A DNA stretch of 64,000 nt from Hyposmocoma kahamanoa (taxonomy: Eukaryota; Arthropoda; Insecta; Lepidoptera; Cosmopterigidae), in assembly GCF_003589595.1 (NCBI RefSeq), contig NW_020653750.1, forward strand, positions 8,574,025-8,638,024, given 5' to 3'. This document shows, one piece after another, positions 1 through 10,864 of the stretch (its first letter is position 1; every line of letters starts with the position of its first letter). The notes beneath the pieces were generated by a model. The model saw only the letters and a list, made by a program, of their open reading frames with translations. It was not told the origin of the DNA and did no database searches. Both the position numbers and the translations under genes were made by a program.

Positions 1-50
1 ATTCAGAGGTGCGAGCCCGGAATCGAACCCACGGGCTCTGCTTTAGAAGT
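1..50 (-). repeat. tRNA-like SINE fragment at window edge
   Basis: On the minus strand the sequence contains a B-box-like GGTTCGATTCC followed by a GGGCTCGCACC tail. The same block recurs at 14742-14820. It is the tRNA-derived part of a SINE cut by the window edge. A functional tRNA gene is unlikely because the other half and a cloverleaf are not visible. Confidence 0.5.
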
Positions 51-384
51 ACGTTTAACAAAAATCGCTTCTTTATTGAACATTTCCGGTGTATATTTCC
101 TTTATTTATAATTTAAAAGCATATAAATAGTCGGATTAAATAGTGGCAACTATAGTTAACTAGATGTCTTTGTTAAAATCCTTACAATGTATTAAATGAA
201 CTAAGCTGCTATTCGTCAGCGAATTTTTTCTTCAATGTAGGTACTGAGATACAGATTAAGCTTCAGATCATGATCGGTTGCACTGGAGACGATATACCCA
301 TAAAAGTGTATAGTTTGATGCGCTGATAAAAAAAATTATAATTTAAAATTATTGTACAGTACAATAATTTGAAATTATCATTTT

Positions 385-552
385 TTTAATAATACTAAGT
401 GATGCGACGATTAAGTCGTGCGCCTGGTGGTAAGCACGTGCGTATCCATAACAGTTGCAGTGCCACTCAGAGCTATAAATCGCAAAGATCATAAGGGGCG
501 CTGCCACTGCGCCCGTCACACCGAGACATAAGTTGACAAGTCTCATGTGTTC
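385..552 (-). repeat. Dispersed element A, partial copy
   Basis: This is one of about thirteen copies of a ~300-bp dispersed family seen in the window on both strands. Its core on this strand reads GTCGTGCGCCTGGTGGTAAG, then TGCAGTGCCACTCAGAGC, then ACATAAGTTGACAAGTC. Longer copies end in TTCCCTGGACGAACTCTTTC and carry a short hairpin (GTAATG...CATTAC). No ORF and no clear tRNA head were seen, so the class (SINE, MITE or non-autonomous Helitron) is undecided. Confidence 0.7.
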
Positions 553-589
553 CATAATAAAAAAATGCATTGATTTTTTTTTCTTTTTA

Positions 590-790
590 CCCTGCCTCTG
601 TGGCCGAACGGTTACCATGCCACGCAGAGGTCCCAGGTTCGATTGCCGGGAGAAATATTTGCATGGCCTTCATTTATTTCTCTCGTGACTTTGATGTGAT
701 TTGTGTTTGTCTGTGTGTGCGTCCATGGCACCCGCAACACAGGGTTTCCCTAGTGCGGGGCTATGATGAGTGTCTGCGTTATTATTATTG
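590..790 (+). repeat. tRNA-derived SINE (family B), near complete
   Basis: It begins with a Pol III A-box-like stretch (GTGGCCGAACGGTTACC) and has the B box GGTTCGATTGCC. The body reads GGCACCCGCAACACAGGG and the copy ends in GCGTTATTATTATTG. The TGCCACGC stretch followed by the B box resembles the anticodon and T-arm half of tRNA-Gly(GCC). Related copies lie at 5450-5530, 29677-29912, 51000-51080 and 52480-52693. The ORF spanning it is incidental. Confidence 0.8.
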
Positions 791-1520
791 AGGAACAAAC
801 AGTTTATTAAAATTATAAAATAAAAACACATATATGGCCAGGCTAAATAAGTAAGTCAGTCGGTAGAGCACTATGGGTATTTATTACATGTAAAAACAGG
901 GTACAGAGATATAACACAGACACTACGACGTAAGTAGATACTTATAACAGGAACTAATACAAAATTACAGCAGAAAAGACGCGCGCACATAAAACACTTC
1001 TAACTGGAACCAGTGTTAAACGCGGACTATTGGATACTAACTCGATCGCGCGGGGTTGCGGGTCGGTAATCAATCACGCATAAAAAGGAAATTACCGGAA
1101 ATCCTTTCGTTATTACCATAATTGGTCATGAAAAAGTGATAATTTGGCAAAACAGGGTCGATGGCGAAAAGCCCCATCTACATTCGCAAAAACTAATCCT
1201 ACTTCCTCGAGGATGGGTGGTCGTCGCGATATCGGGTAGGACGCTTTCGAGAACGCTTCGGGCGCACTAAATGGGGTTGACACGTTATACATTTAACTTA
1301 TTACTAAACCTATAGTTCCCTGTACTTATTACATTCCAAAAGTTTCCCCGTTTTAAAAACATGTCAGTCAAAACACTCTGTACGTGGCTAAAACGCTTAC
1401 CGTGAAAAGCCAAGAGAAATAAGAAAAAAAAATGTGAACAGTACAAGATATAACCGAAAAAAAACACAACCAAAAAAGCAATGTTCAATTAAAAATATGT
1501 TTTTTTACTACACTATTTTA
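791..1520 (-). repeat. LINE-3'-end-like repeat
   Basis: Starting with ATTGAGGAACAAACAGTTT and containing ACTAAACCTATAGTTCCCT, this stretch resembles 56085-56300, where it follows a poly(T) run. The oligo(T)-first organisation suggests the 3' end of a retrotransposon on the minus strand. No reverse transcriptase motif remains. Short ORFs here are AT-rich and unsupported. Confidence 0.4.
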
Positions 1521-3267
1521 CTACTACTAACTACACTATAATACTATAACTATGTAAGTAATAAAAAAATATATAATAAAGTGAAACAAAACAAAGAAAA
1601 ATTAAACAACTAATGATGAGCGTACAAATGCGTTTTAAAACTTGATTTGCTGATGTGACTTTTAAACTCCTGCACAGGTGAATCAAATATGTCAGCTTCA
1701 CTACATTTTGCATTGTATAAGGAACATGTCCTTTTTATGAAACTGTTGCTACCGTAACATGGTTTATTAAATAAACTTTAAGCATTATGTAAATAAATTA
1801 AATTTTGTTTTCAATTAAACCAAAGCTTTTAAAATTTAATAAATTATATATAGACATATTTCTGTACTATTTTGCAATAAGTTAATTGGACCTGTCTTGC
1901 ACTACATTATTTTCGAAAAGAATAAAATTAACATTTTAATTCATTTTAATTAACAACGGACATTACTGTTGTTGATTTGGGGTAATACTGCCGAAATTAA
2001 TAGAATCTTTGTGCGGAAACGTGCTGTTAAGGCAATTAACTAACTGGGTACCAGAGTGTCTTTGAGAGATAAGTTTAAACAAATTACAAACATTATTACA
2101 TTGGCGTCACAGAATATGTATGAAAATGTGTAGGCGGTTCTTTCTTCCGTTGGATGAGGTTACCAAAACAAGCCAAGTGAAACTCCATAAGGTTCAGATT
2201 ATTTTCACCTTGTATGTCGCCAATAACAATTTCACCCTATATGCGGAAGGTCCGGGCAGTTGTTCCCAGAAAGGACTTAATTCCTGGAAACCGTTCCGCG
2301 AGATGAGGTTTTTCATCCTATATGAGTACGAAATGTCAGAAGATCCGGGTAGCAGTTCCCAAAACGGGACTCAACTCCTGGTTGCCTTATTGAGCCCTCT
2401 GTATTTTCCGATTTCTCTTCATATTAAGAAAATTGTGTTCGAGTAATCACCACTCGAGGGAAAATCTTACCACCGCGATTCAGAAATAACGCCAAATGGG
2501 TCAATGCCATCTAGCGGATTCTTAGAGAACTAAAAGTGCACAATCTGGCTTAAGGCCGTCTATTACATAAAGTAAGTTTGATACAAATGTAATTCATGTT
2601 CAGAGAATAGTAATGTAACATAAATTAATATAAAATAAATGGTCTTGACAGTCATCTCAAATTCATTTAAAAGGCAATATTCGCACTTCTGTAATATAAT
2701 TCCTATTGATATTCAAGGTTCGTCCACCCACTTGACAATAAACAATTCTGTTTATACCTAAATACGTCACCCCATTTTAAGGAACAAAGGCATATTTGTT
2801 AATAAGTTATTTTGAAGTACAACCCACCACAGGCTGGCTTTAGATTTTAGACGAAGTTGAATTTAAATCTACTGCGTAAAGGCCACTGCGCTCATGAATG
2901 TACTGGCAAAACCTAAACTCACGGTTTTGAGCCCCTTTTACGGAGAGACGTTGGCTCTTTGCTTGTATTGTACCATTCAATAGTCATAGGAACATTTCCA
3001 ACTGGTGTCACAATCACGTTTCCACTATTGCACATCCCGTCAGAGACAGAATAAAGCCCATCCCCGTATCCTTGATGCCTGCGAAAGGTTTGCGAGCTGC
3101 ACACGTGCACTACGTAGTGCGATCTATTCCCGTGCCCCTCGCGCGCAATACGAGATGTCATAACAGCGGCGCGGCGTACTTAAGTGCATGCATGCGGTAC
3201 GTGCCATAAACAACTATATACCATAACGAAAATACGTGCAGCGTACTTAGTTCATCTGTACGCACTC
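1521..3267. other. No supported gene
   Basis: AT-rich sequence with scattered stops. The 108-codon ORF at 2120-2446 covers two related blocks (GGTCCGGGCAGTTGTTCCC near 2250 and GATCCGGGTAGCAGTTCCC near 2343), so it looks like a diverged internal duplication rather than a gene. The 80-codon ORF at 2919-3161 has no recognisable domain. Confidence 0.5.
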
Positions 3268-3270
3268 TAA

Positions 3271-3435
3271 GGGTCGTATTCTAGAACTCTACTCAACGCT
3301 CAAGTCAGGATTGCAATTGAAACACAAGCACTGGAAATACGACCCTAATGGCAGGGACTTGAGTATGATTTCGAGTGCTTTAAACCATACTCAAATCCTG
3401 ACTTGAGCATTGAGTAGAGGTCTAGAATACGACCC
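3271..3435. mobile_element. 165-bp palindromic MITE with TAA target duplication
   Basis: Terminal inverted repeats begin GGGTCGTATTCTAGA on the left and end TCTAGAATACGACCC on the right, continuing into CTCTACTCAA/TTGAGTAGAG arms. TAA flanks both ends (3268-3270 and 3436-3438). TTA/TAA duplications are typical of PIF/Harbinger-type elements. A second copy lies at 63425-63587 with its core inverted relative to this one. Confidence 0.8.
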
Positions 3436-3438
3436 TAA

Positions 3439-4740
3439 GATTACCCGGGCATCACGTTCGTTCCTTCCTCGAACCTGCAAGGTGTGCAATGGGAGATTAT
3501 TTTATTAATATTTTCTTTGTCATTGACATAGGTTTTTTCAGAAAGTGTGTTTGCCTCCTACTTCATTATATGTGTCGTTCATTGTAAAAGTGAATTATCT
3601 CCTTGTAATTAAATGTTGTAACTCATTCACCTTTATATTTTATTTTATTTTATTTTATAATTAATAATTATCAGATTTAGTTCTATGAATGAACAATTAA
3701 CGCCATCTATGGGGTTCAAGTGCAATTACTGGAGTTACCTCACTTCTAAGATCTTTCATAGATTATGATTTAATGTGGTTATTTAAAAAAATATAATATA
3801 CACCACTTTTATAGGAAACGACACATATTAAAAAAGCTTAATCTGTAAATCAATTTAAACGATATCGAGTTTTTAGGATTCCGCAACACATATGTAATGA
3901 AACTATTTTTTCCGATCTAAATCGCGTATTTTTTTTATAAATGACAGTCAGTCGTGACCACGAGCCTTAGAAACATTGGCATTGGTTTGTTGGAAAATAA
4001 GAAGAAAAAAAAAAGACGCGATTGAGATACCAAAAAGTAGTTTAATTTCCAAAATATAAACGATTTTATAGTTTCTTTCACTGTATGATAACTAACAAGA
4101 TATTCTAATCCCCATTACCAATACTTATAGGAATTACTATTTCAAAATTAAATATGTATCTGCTCTCAGTAATATTTTATTCCAACAAAAGAATTTATTC
4201 AAACATTGTAACCGTCGACAAATGGTAACAAAATTCAATGCATCAGATTCTTTAACAGCGCTTCCCTTTGTGCACTTTCCCAAGAGTTGGAAATATTCCT
4301 CGTTGTCACAAAGCGTTCAAGACCATTTCCGTAAGACGAGCGCAGCCTCAAAGCAAGCTATTGTGTATTTCACTATGGAGGAATATTCAAATGCCTTTGA
4401 AGCGCAGCTGGTTTCACTGCCGGAATATGCTTCAGGTTAAACTGAATAATAATATATAATAAAAATATTATATGAAAGGTACATTGGATGCCCTAGGATA
4501 TCTCACCCCCTAACCGGGTATTTGGTTCTGAGTAGTTCAGTGTGAAAAAAGGTGTTAAACAAAGTTAACCTTTAACCTGTGAGCCGTCAAATTAATTTTG
4601 GTATGACTTCCTTAATGCTTAATTAGCGAATACTTCTTAATTCAATCTGATCTTTAATTATATTTTCATAAATACAAATTTCAACCAAAAATTCCTTTAC
4701 ACTTTTTTGTTGAAGTGTTTGCTTTAAAAAGGAAAGAAAT
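3439..4740. other. Intergenic; family D repeat fragment
   Basis: Positions about 3862-3975 carry the dispersed family D signature (ATCGAGTTTTTAGGATTCCGC, TTTTTCCGATCTAAATCGCG, then GTGACCACGAGCC). The 72-codon ORF at 4222-4440 has no domain I recognise and no nearby splice context that supports it. No host gene is seen. Confidence 0.4.
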
Positions 4741-5440
4741 GAAAATTAATGTGAGTAAGACGAAAGTAATGGTTTTTGATAGAGAGGAAGATATGACGGA
4801 TTGCACGATATTGATTGAAGGAGAGAAAGTGGAACAAGCGAAAGAGTTTGTGTATTTGGAATGGAAGATATGAAAGTGACATTGAAAGGAGAGTGAACGC
4901 AGAGAATCAGGTGAATAGTGCCTTGCATGGCTTTATGGGCAGCCAGAAAGTGTCTAAAAAGGCACGACTAGCTGTGCATGTGCGGTAGTGAATGTTGGGT
5001 TTGGCAGAAGAAACACAAAAGTAGAATTAATGCAGTAGAAATGAGACCTTTGAGAAGTATGGCTGGAGTGACTCTGATGGATAAATTACGGAACAGTGTG
5101 ACAAGAGAGGAGCGTCGCGGCGTGGTAGAAGATGTAGCGACAAAGGTAGAGAAAGGGATGCTTAGATGGTCCGGACATGTTCCTACAGAAAATGAATAAA
5201 AGAAGATTGAAGAAACAGATTTATAAGGCTAGTGTGAGCGGGAAAGCTGGTACAGGACCGATCAAGCCGAACTTACCATGACCAATTTGAGGCCATCCAA
5301 AAGAAGGACCAGGTCAAGATTTCCCTTATCCGACGAACGTGTATAAAAGCATTGATGCGTGTTGATGAGGCGAAAGGTGTGTGTCAGGACCGTATCAAGT
5401 GGAAGACTGTTGTCTCTACCTACCTCGATGGGAAAAAGAC

Positions 5441-5444
<4 letters not shown>
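4741..5444 (+). pseudogene. Broken non-LTR retrotransposon, RT C-terminal part
   Basis: Several frames together read as the C-terminal part of a LINE reverse transcriptase polyprotein: KINVSKTKVMVF, GEKVEQAKEFVYL, SECWVWQKKH, RINAVEMRPLRSMAGV, KGMLRWSGHV, then ISLIRRTCIKALMRVDEAKG. Frameshifts and stops separate the pieces, for example between 4860 and 4978 and after 5199. The upstream endonuclease and the RT catalytic core are missing, so it is a 5'-truncated dead copy. It ends near a poly(T) tract that belongs to the SINE fragment at 5450. The exact clade is not assigned. Confidence 0.75.
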
Positions 5445-5471
<27 letters not shown>

Positions 5472-5530
5472 AACGCTCACAATCAACATAGCCCCGCACT
5501 AGGGAAACCCTGTGTTGCGGGTGCCAAAGT
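5445..5530 (-). repeat. SINE family B, truncated
   Basis: A poly(T) run is followed by ACGCTCACAATCAACATAG, CCCCGCACTAGGGAAACCC and TGTGTTGCGGGTGCC, which is the 3' half of family B on the minus strand. The tRNA-like head is missing. Confidence 0.75.
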
Positions 5531-5859
5531 GCCAAATATATGTATGTTTTTTGTTGAATGCGTAAGATGGCTCTCAGAACCAAAAGATTGGCTGGAGGGT
5601 CAGGTATGTTAGGACACCGATTGTAATATTTGCTTTTTGAGCTTTTAAGCACTGTTATGACGATATTAAGGGCCTTCAAAGTAGCCGCTTGTATAAGCTC
5701 TGCAGTAGCGCGTCTAGTCTGCAAAGTAGCACTACTACATATTGTATGAAAATTAGTAGTGGCGGTACAAACGCGCCACTGCAGCGCTTCTACAAACGTG
5801 TTATTTGAAACTGCCCTAATATTGATGTGAAACCTCTTTGTCATAACCTAACTTAACCT

Positions 5860-6085
5860 CCGGTTAAAAAAAACCGACCTCAAAAGTCACTCATCCCCAT
5901 AGTTTACCACCAGTAGAGGTGGAATATTTCCTTCAAATTTAAATGGGACCGTTTTAGGGTACCCTCTTTCCAACAAAAAAAGAATCATCAAAATCGGTTC
6001 ACAAATGGCGGAGTTATCGCGTAACATCATACAAAAAAACATACAGACGAATTGAGAACCTCCTCCTTTTTTGAAGTCGGTTAAA
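5860..6085 (-). repeat. Dispersed family C repeat
   Basis: Signature blocks are AACCGACCTCAAAAGTC, GGTGGAATATTTCCTTC, AAATTTAAATGGGACCG, AATCGGTTCACAAATGGCGG and TTGAAGTCGGTTAAAAA. The same blocks appear near 12720-12960, 13110-13370, 26303-26545, 53535-54085, 57414-57565 and 62512-62785. It has no ORF and is mobile-element derived, class unknown. Confidence 0.65.
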
Positions 6086-6349
6086 AATTTATCAATAACT
6101 CGCTCAGAAAGCTATCGTGAAATATTAGTGAAAACAGCAACGGAATACAAAATTTTGAAATACAGCTCTAATCTGCGAGAATATTGTTTTTCATAGCTTT
6201 GGAAGGAAATTTACGTACTTAGGTATATTCTCCCTTACACTAGCGATCAAAATTCAACTCTGTCTTACTTACCATAAAATGATACCAAGTCTAAAGTTCA
6301 AAGCCACCATCATTATAGTATTTCCGTACAATATAATAGTTTAACTAGC

Positions 6350-6490
6350 ACCAAAGTTTATGAAACGTGTAAGGCTGCTTTTAAATTCATAAAAGGTGAT
6401 TTAATTTAAAAATGGCTAACCACAGTTTTCGGTACAATGTAAATTAAGTTGATAAAATAGTACTACGTCAGCAAGATTTCTCCTAACTTT
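6350..6490. repeat. Inverted copy pair, left member
   Basis: The stretch from ACCAAAGTTTATGAAACGTG through AATGGCTAACCACAGTTTTC to ACTACGTCAGCAAGATTTC is matched in reverse complement at 8335-8480 (AATCTTGCTGACGTAATAC to CATAAACTTTGGTGCTTA). The two diverged copies are 1.9 kb apart in opposite orientation. Confidence 0.5.
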
Positions 6491-8512
6491 CAATTTTATA
6501 ATAATAAATTGTAGCGAAAACTATAGGTAGGATTTTTTTCGAAAATCACCCGTTATAAATTTAAAAGCATCCTTATACATCATTATACGGAAACACTATT
6601 ACATATAGCACTAGTTCGCTGCAACCTCATTTGTTTTTTAGAACCTTTATTATTTCCTTATTTTATTATTATTATTGTTATTATGGATTATTATGGATTT
6701 TATACTCACCTCTCCCATGAACTAAAAGATAAAATTGGATTTTTTAAATGAAGGCGGTATCCCCGGCTATGGTACAGTCGGCCGGGGTCAGAGACTCAGG
6801 TTCAAGAACTAAAGAACAATACGTGCCGTATCAGCAGGACAGCCTTCTGCATTTGTGTTGGAAACGACTAATTGTTTTATATTCACAAGCTGCAATTTAT
6901 CAAAACTTCCCTAATTTCTAGTGATAACAAACAAATCAACTAGATGGCGCTTATTGCACAGATTTTTATGGGCAGAGCTATTCTTTTATTTAATTTAGGA
7001 TTAGCGCTATCTACCCATATTAGGAACAATTAATTTATAAATTAATTTGTAACACAATGCCTGCCTATTGACACGCATATTTGTCAAAGTTCTGAAAATA
7101 ATTTTAGCCCATGCTGAATACTTGAATAATATTGCAAGGTAAAACTGACTTCTTATATTTCATATTAAAGAGGAAATTATAGATATCCACGGCCATTTAC
7201 ATAATATAAACTACTTCCAAGCTATTGGTCAGCATCATCTAGAGATAAGACTGAATTTTGACCTTTTTCAGAGTTACGATCTGTGTTATAAAAATTAGCA
7301 GTTGTCTTGAGTTATTGGACCGTGGTACCACAGACGTTACACGATTTTTGCATCGTACAATATTTTTGCTAACTTAACAACCTACATATTGCACGTCTAA
7401 ATGGTAATAAAAGACAGTTGACTCGATTCACTAGCGATCGGCCAGAGATTAGCATTGAAACTATGCTTTACCCTTTTTTACTTAATAAATCAAGTTATTA
7501 CCGAAACTGTGGTTTACGTCAACTCAACATCCTACGCTACTTAACTACTACTTCAACCTTAGACGTTCAAAGAACATAGACGTTCTTTGTATAATTAGAT
7601 TCAATAAGACCGGTAAAAATATACGTTTTATCTACTAAGTTATACTTATGGTAAACCATTAACACGAGTTTAAAATCATTAAAGGAAATGTAATTTGTTA
7701 AGTACTTACACTAAAAAGCATTATTAATTTAGTTCAGAAAAACAAATTTCACCGTTCGCATATAGACTGCGCTTAGGAACGTATAGACGCCGTAATGACT
7801 CCCATTCAACCACAAAGTGTCACTCGGGGAGACGGAGCACATTGCCAGCTGGGTTTTGATCGCTACATCACCAGTAAAAGAAGACGCTAAATAAGATATG
7901 AGCCCCAGCGATACGCTTTATGGATTTTGCTGAAGCCTTTGATGTAGATACCATAGAGTACACATTATTAATGTTCTTACGATAATGGCAATTAAGCATA
8001 CCAGCAAATCTGCAGATTTGAATTCAAACAATGTTTTTTGTACCTATAAGTTTTTTTGCTAAGAAGTCATGAAGATCTACAATTAATAACTATGCTGAAG
8101 TTATCGAGTTCTTAGATTTTCGCGATTGTTACAGGTAAAGTGTTACAAATGAAATTTTTTTCCGGATCTAAATCATCCAAATGCAGAAGTTACTTCATTA
8201 AACAAAGCTCCGAAAAGTAAATTGAAAATGAACTTACTCAAAATATGAGTATTACTGCGTTATAATTAAGACAACGACAACTTTTATGCAAATAAAAATA
8301 CGGAAACAATCGAATGAATTGTAAAAGTTCCGAAAAATCTTGCTGACGTAATACCTACTACTCTACCAATTTAATTTACAATTAACCGGAAACTATTTAA
8401 CCGAAAGCCATTCTTATCATAGTCACCTATTATAAATTTTAATTTAAAAGCTATTTTTCATAAACTTTGGTGCTTATTAAACTTTTCCATTATTCGGATT
8501 TAATTTTTTTAT
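6491..8512. other. Intergenic, no supported gene
   Basis: AT-rich and rich in stop codons in all frames. It contains a short family D fragment near 8095-8165 and the right member of the inverted pair at 8335-8480. No coding, RNA or terminal-repeat signal was otherwise recognised. Confidence 0.4.
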
Positions 8513-8692
8513 GATACCAAGTAACGCATGGCGGTACGACCGAGTCGTGCGCCTGGTGGTAAGCGACACGCCTATTCATAACCGTTACAGTGCAACTTAC
8601 AGCTTTAAAACGCAAAGATCTTAAGGGGTACGGCCACAGCGCCCGTCATTCTGAGACATAAGTTGACAAGTCCCATGCATGTAATTTCACCA
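8513..8692 (-). repeat. Dispersed element A copy
   Basis: Carries the element A core GTCGTGCGCCTGGTGGTAAG, TTACAGTGCAACTTACAGC and GACATAAGTTGACAAGTCCC. It is truncated at the TTCCCTGGACGA end. Confidence 0.7.
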
Positions 8693-8779
8693 AAAAGTTG
8701 TTTAATTTATCATTTTACAATACAAGACGTCATTAATATCTAATTTTAAATTAGCACACGAGGACGTCACAGTGGCGTC

Positions 8780-8955
8780 GCCTTTTTGTCTTATACTGTT
8801 ACAATAACAAATACAAATAAATATCAAGTCAACTGTGACCATGGGACCTGTAAACTGTTTGTTTGAAAAAACAAATATACGCGATTTAAATCCGGAAAAA
8901 TAGTTTCATTTTCTATGTGTAACAATCGCGAAAACCTAAGAACTCGATATACAAA
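8780..8955 (-). repeat. Family D repeat
   Basis: Contains AACTGTGACCATGGGACCTG, AAACAAATATACGCGATTTA, AATCCGGAAAAATAGTTTC and AACAATCGCGAAAACCTAAG. Other copies lie near 3862, 40440-40600, 55905, 57335 and 60420-60610. Confidence 0.6.
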
Positions 8956-9131
8956 TAAATATGTTTTCAATACTCAACCTGAAGGTTTTTTTATAGTATA
9001 ACAAGTATACGTTCTGTATCTTATAGTTTTTGATCTAAAAGAAGATAACAAACAAGTATACGTGTGAGATAAGAAACAATTGTAAGAGTAAATCCTATTA
9101 ATGTTATGTATATGTATATTAGGTAACATCG

Positions 9132-9345
9132 CATTACTTTCATCCCAAAGTAAGTAACTAAAGCACTTGTGTCATGGAAATCGAAAACAACGACGGGACC
9201 ACAAACATACAGACACGAGATAATAATAGAAAAGTTAGTTTTCTATATTGACCCGACCAGGGATCAAACCCGGGATCACAGAGATGGCGACCCCAATAAA
9301 ACTGGTATGCAAGCCATTCTACTACGGGTATCGTCGTTCGATCAG
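9132..9345 (-). repeat. tRNA-like SINE, family E, copy 1
   Basis: On the minus strand it has a B-box-like GGGTTTGATCCCTGG within a tRNA-like block (9240-9345), and a tail with AGTGCTTTAGTTACTTACTT. A clearly related copy is at 57043-57257. Two overlapping ORFs on opposite strands here are incidental. Confidence 0.6.
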
Positions 9346-9583
9346 ACTGCTTTAAAACTGTATAGAGATATATCAATTCAATACGTGACACGGCTTAACA
9401 AATGTGGTACTCCTTATTTATAGATATAAGCAGATATATTTTCAAATAATTTTTGTTGCTCTATTATGAGAGGATTTATTTCACGAGGTACTTAAACACA
9501 AGTAGAACACTAGACAAAACTTATTTAAAAAATTTAAATACTGCAAAGTTTATACGTAGAACATTTTCTCGAGTGCAGCACCC

Positions 9584-10020
9584 TGTAACATCGCGCCCAG
9601 AAGGTTGGCAACATTTCCCCTGTGAATAGCAAAACTTATTTGTACAGTCAACTACCTAGCTGTAGCTAGCTGACTATACATGAGTGGTCAGGGAAAACTG
9701 TACTATCACTAACAACCCTAGTTGCCTACCTAACAGCCTAGCCCTAACCATACGCTACGGAATATATACTTATATAAATAGTAGGGGAAGCCTGTCACCG
9801 TGCGACCTAAGGCAACAGACGGAAAGGGGGGAGGATAAGGGTGCTTTAGGAAATGGTTTTCTCACTGCCAGTCTCACAGACTCACAAGACTGATCAGATA
9901 AGCTAACGGCTAAAGGTGTCTTGGCCGCAGTGAGGGGATGCTGTAGTCAGGAGTGCTCCGTTGTCAATAAGACAGCGTTGATGTCTGAATTCAAAGAGAG
10001 TTTTATTTACAAAACTTAAG
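9584..10020. mobile_element. Possible retroelement LTR
   Basis: Starts TGTAACATCGCGCCCAG and includes a TATA-like TATATAAATAG near 9770 and G-rich leader-like sequence. This is plausible for an LTR with its own promoter, and an env-like remnant lies just beyond it. No second LTR copy was found, so the boundaries and even the orientation are uncertain. Confidence 0.3.
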
Positions 10021-10226
10021 CTATTTATACAAAACGGTATTTAAGTGTGTGTGACTATAAACAATATTATTTTTAAATGTATACATAAAGTTAAGTACTC
10101 TACTCAGCAGCCTAGTTCAGAACGGTCATTGCACTGCTGAGTAGTCTATTGTCATCACTTAGCAAATGTCCGGTCAGGTTGTCTGTTTACGTCACGTGCA
10201 CGTGAACATTTTACGCCATTTTACGC

Positions 10227-10864
10227 CTCTCACGAAAAGGCTTTCAGTTCGTAAAGTTGAGGTGCAGGTGACTTCTTCCTCACAGCTGGCCGTGTGTAGA
10301 TATGTAGCTGTGTCTTTGGCTGAATTGGAGTTGCAGGCTTGCTGGAGGGTTGCTGCTCGGTGCTGTCGTCGGCAGGCTGGCCACTGCTGCTATTTTGTGT
10401 CACCAACCGTCTGGCTGCTACCATGGCTCGTAGTCTTTGTGCTATCTGTGGACCACAACAGTATATTAATAAGGCAAAAAGGGAAAATATTATTAAGGAA
10501 GTAAAACTAGCTACGTATGTTTGGGTACTTATGCTACGCCAAACAGTATTGTCTAGGGTTGTTTGTAATGTACTTTCTTTATTTACTAAATTAAAAATTT
10601 CTTTAGAGCTATCTAAAACCTGTTCCTTAGAAAAGTCATTAGTAATTAATAAAGATCTGTTATGTCTGTTATGTAGTCTAATTTAAACTGACTAGTCCTA
10701 CTATAAGAAGCTAAAACATTAGTTGAAATAATTCTTTTCGCAGCTAATGTGGTGGTCATTGTTTTTATTACGCAGTTTTCTGAAATTTGTATTATTCCAA
10801 CATCGTGGATGGAGATTTCTTTGTCAAATATAACCAAGTATTTGTCATTTGAACTCGTTTCCAT
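10227..10864 (-). pseudogene. Degraded retroviral env-like remnant
   Basis: On the minus strand an ORF at 10646-10864 is followed, in a shifted frame, by open sequence reaching about 10227. The second part has a hydrophobic, membrane-spanning-like stretch near 10470-10530, ended by paired cysteines. A basic, Gln/Ser-rich tail follows. This arrangement resembles the C-terminal half of a transmembrane envelope protein from an errantivirus/gypsy-like insect element. It is broken by at least one frameshift with a stop near 10646, and no gag or pol is seen. The assignment rests on layout only, not on a recognised family motif. Confidence 0.35.

Noticed and set aside
590..660. Possible functional tRNA gene (A and B boxes)
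   Set aside because: The boxes belong to a SINE that recurs with its full non-tRNA body at 29677 and 52480. The acceptor stem does not pair.
2120..2446. 108-codon coding gene
   Set aside because: The ORF covers a diverged internal duplication and shows no domain.
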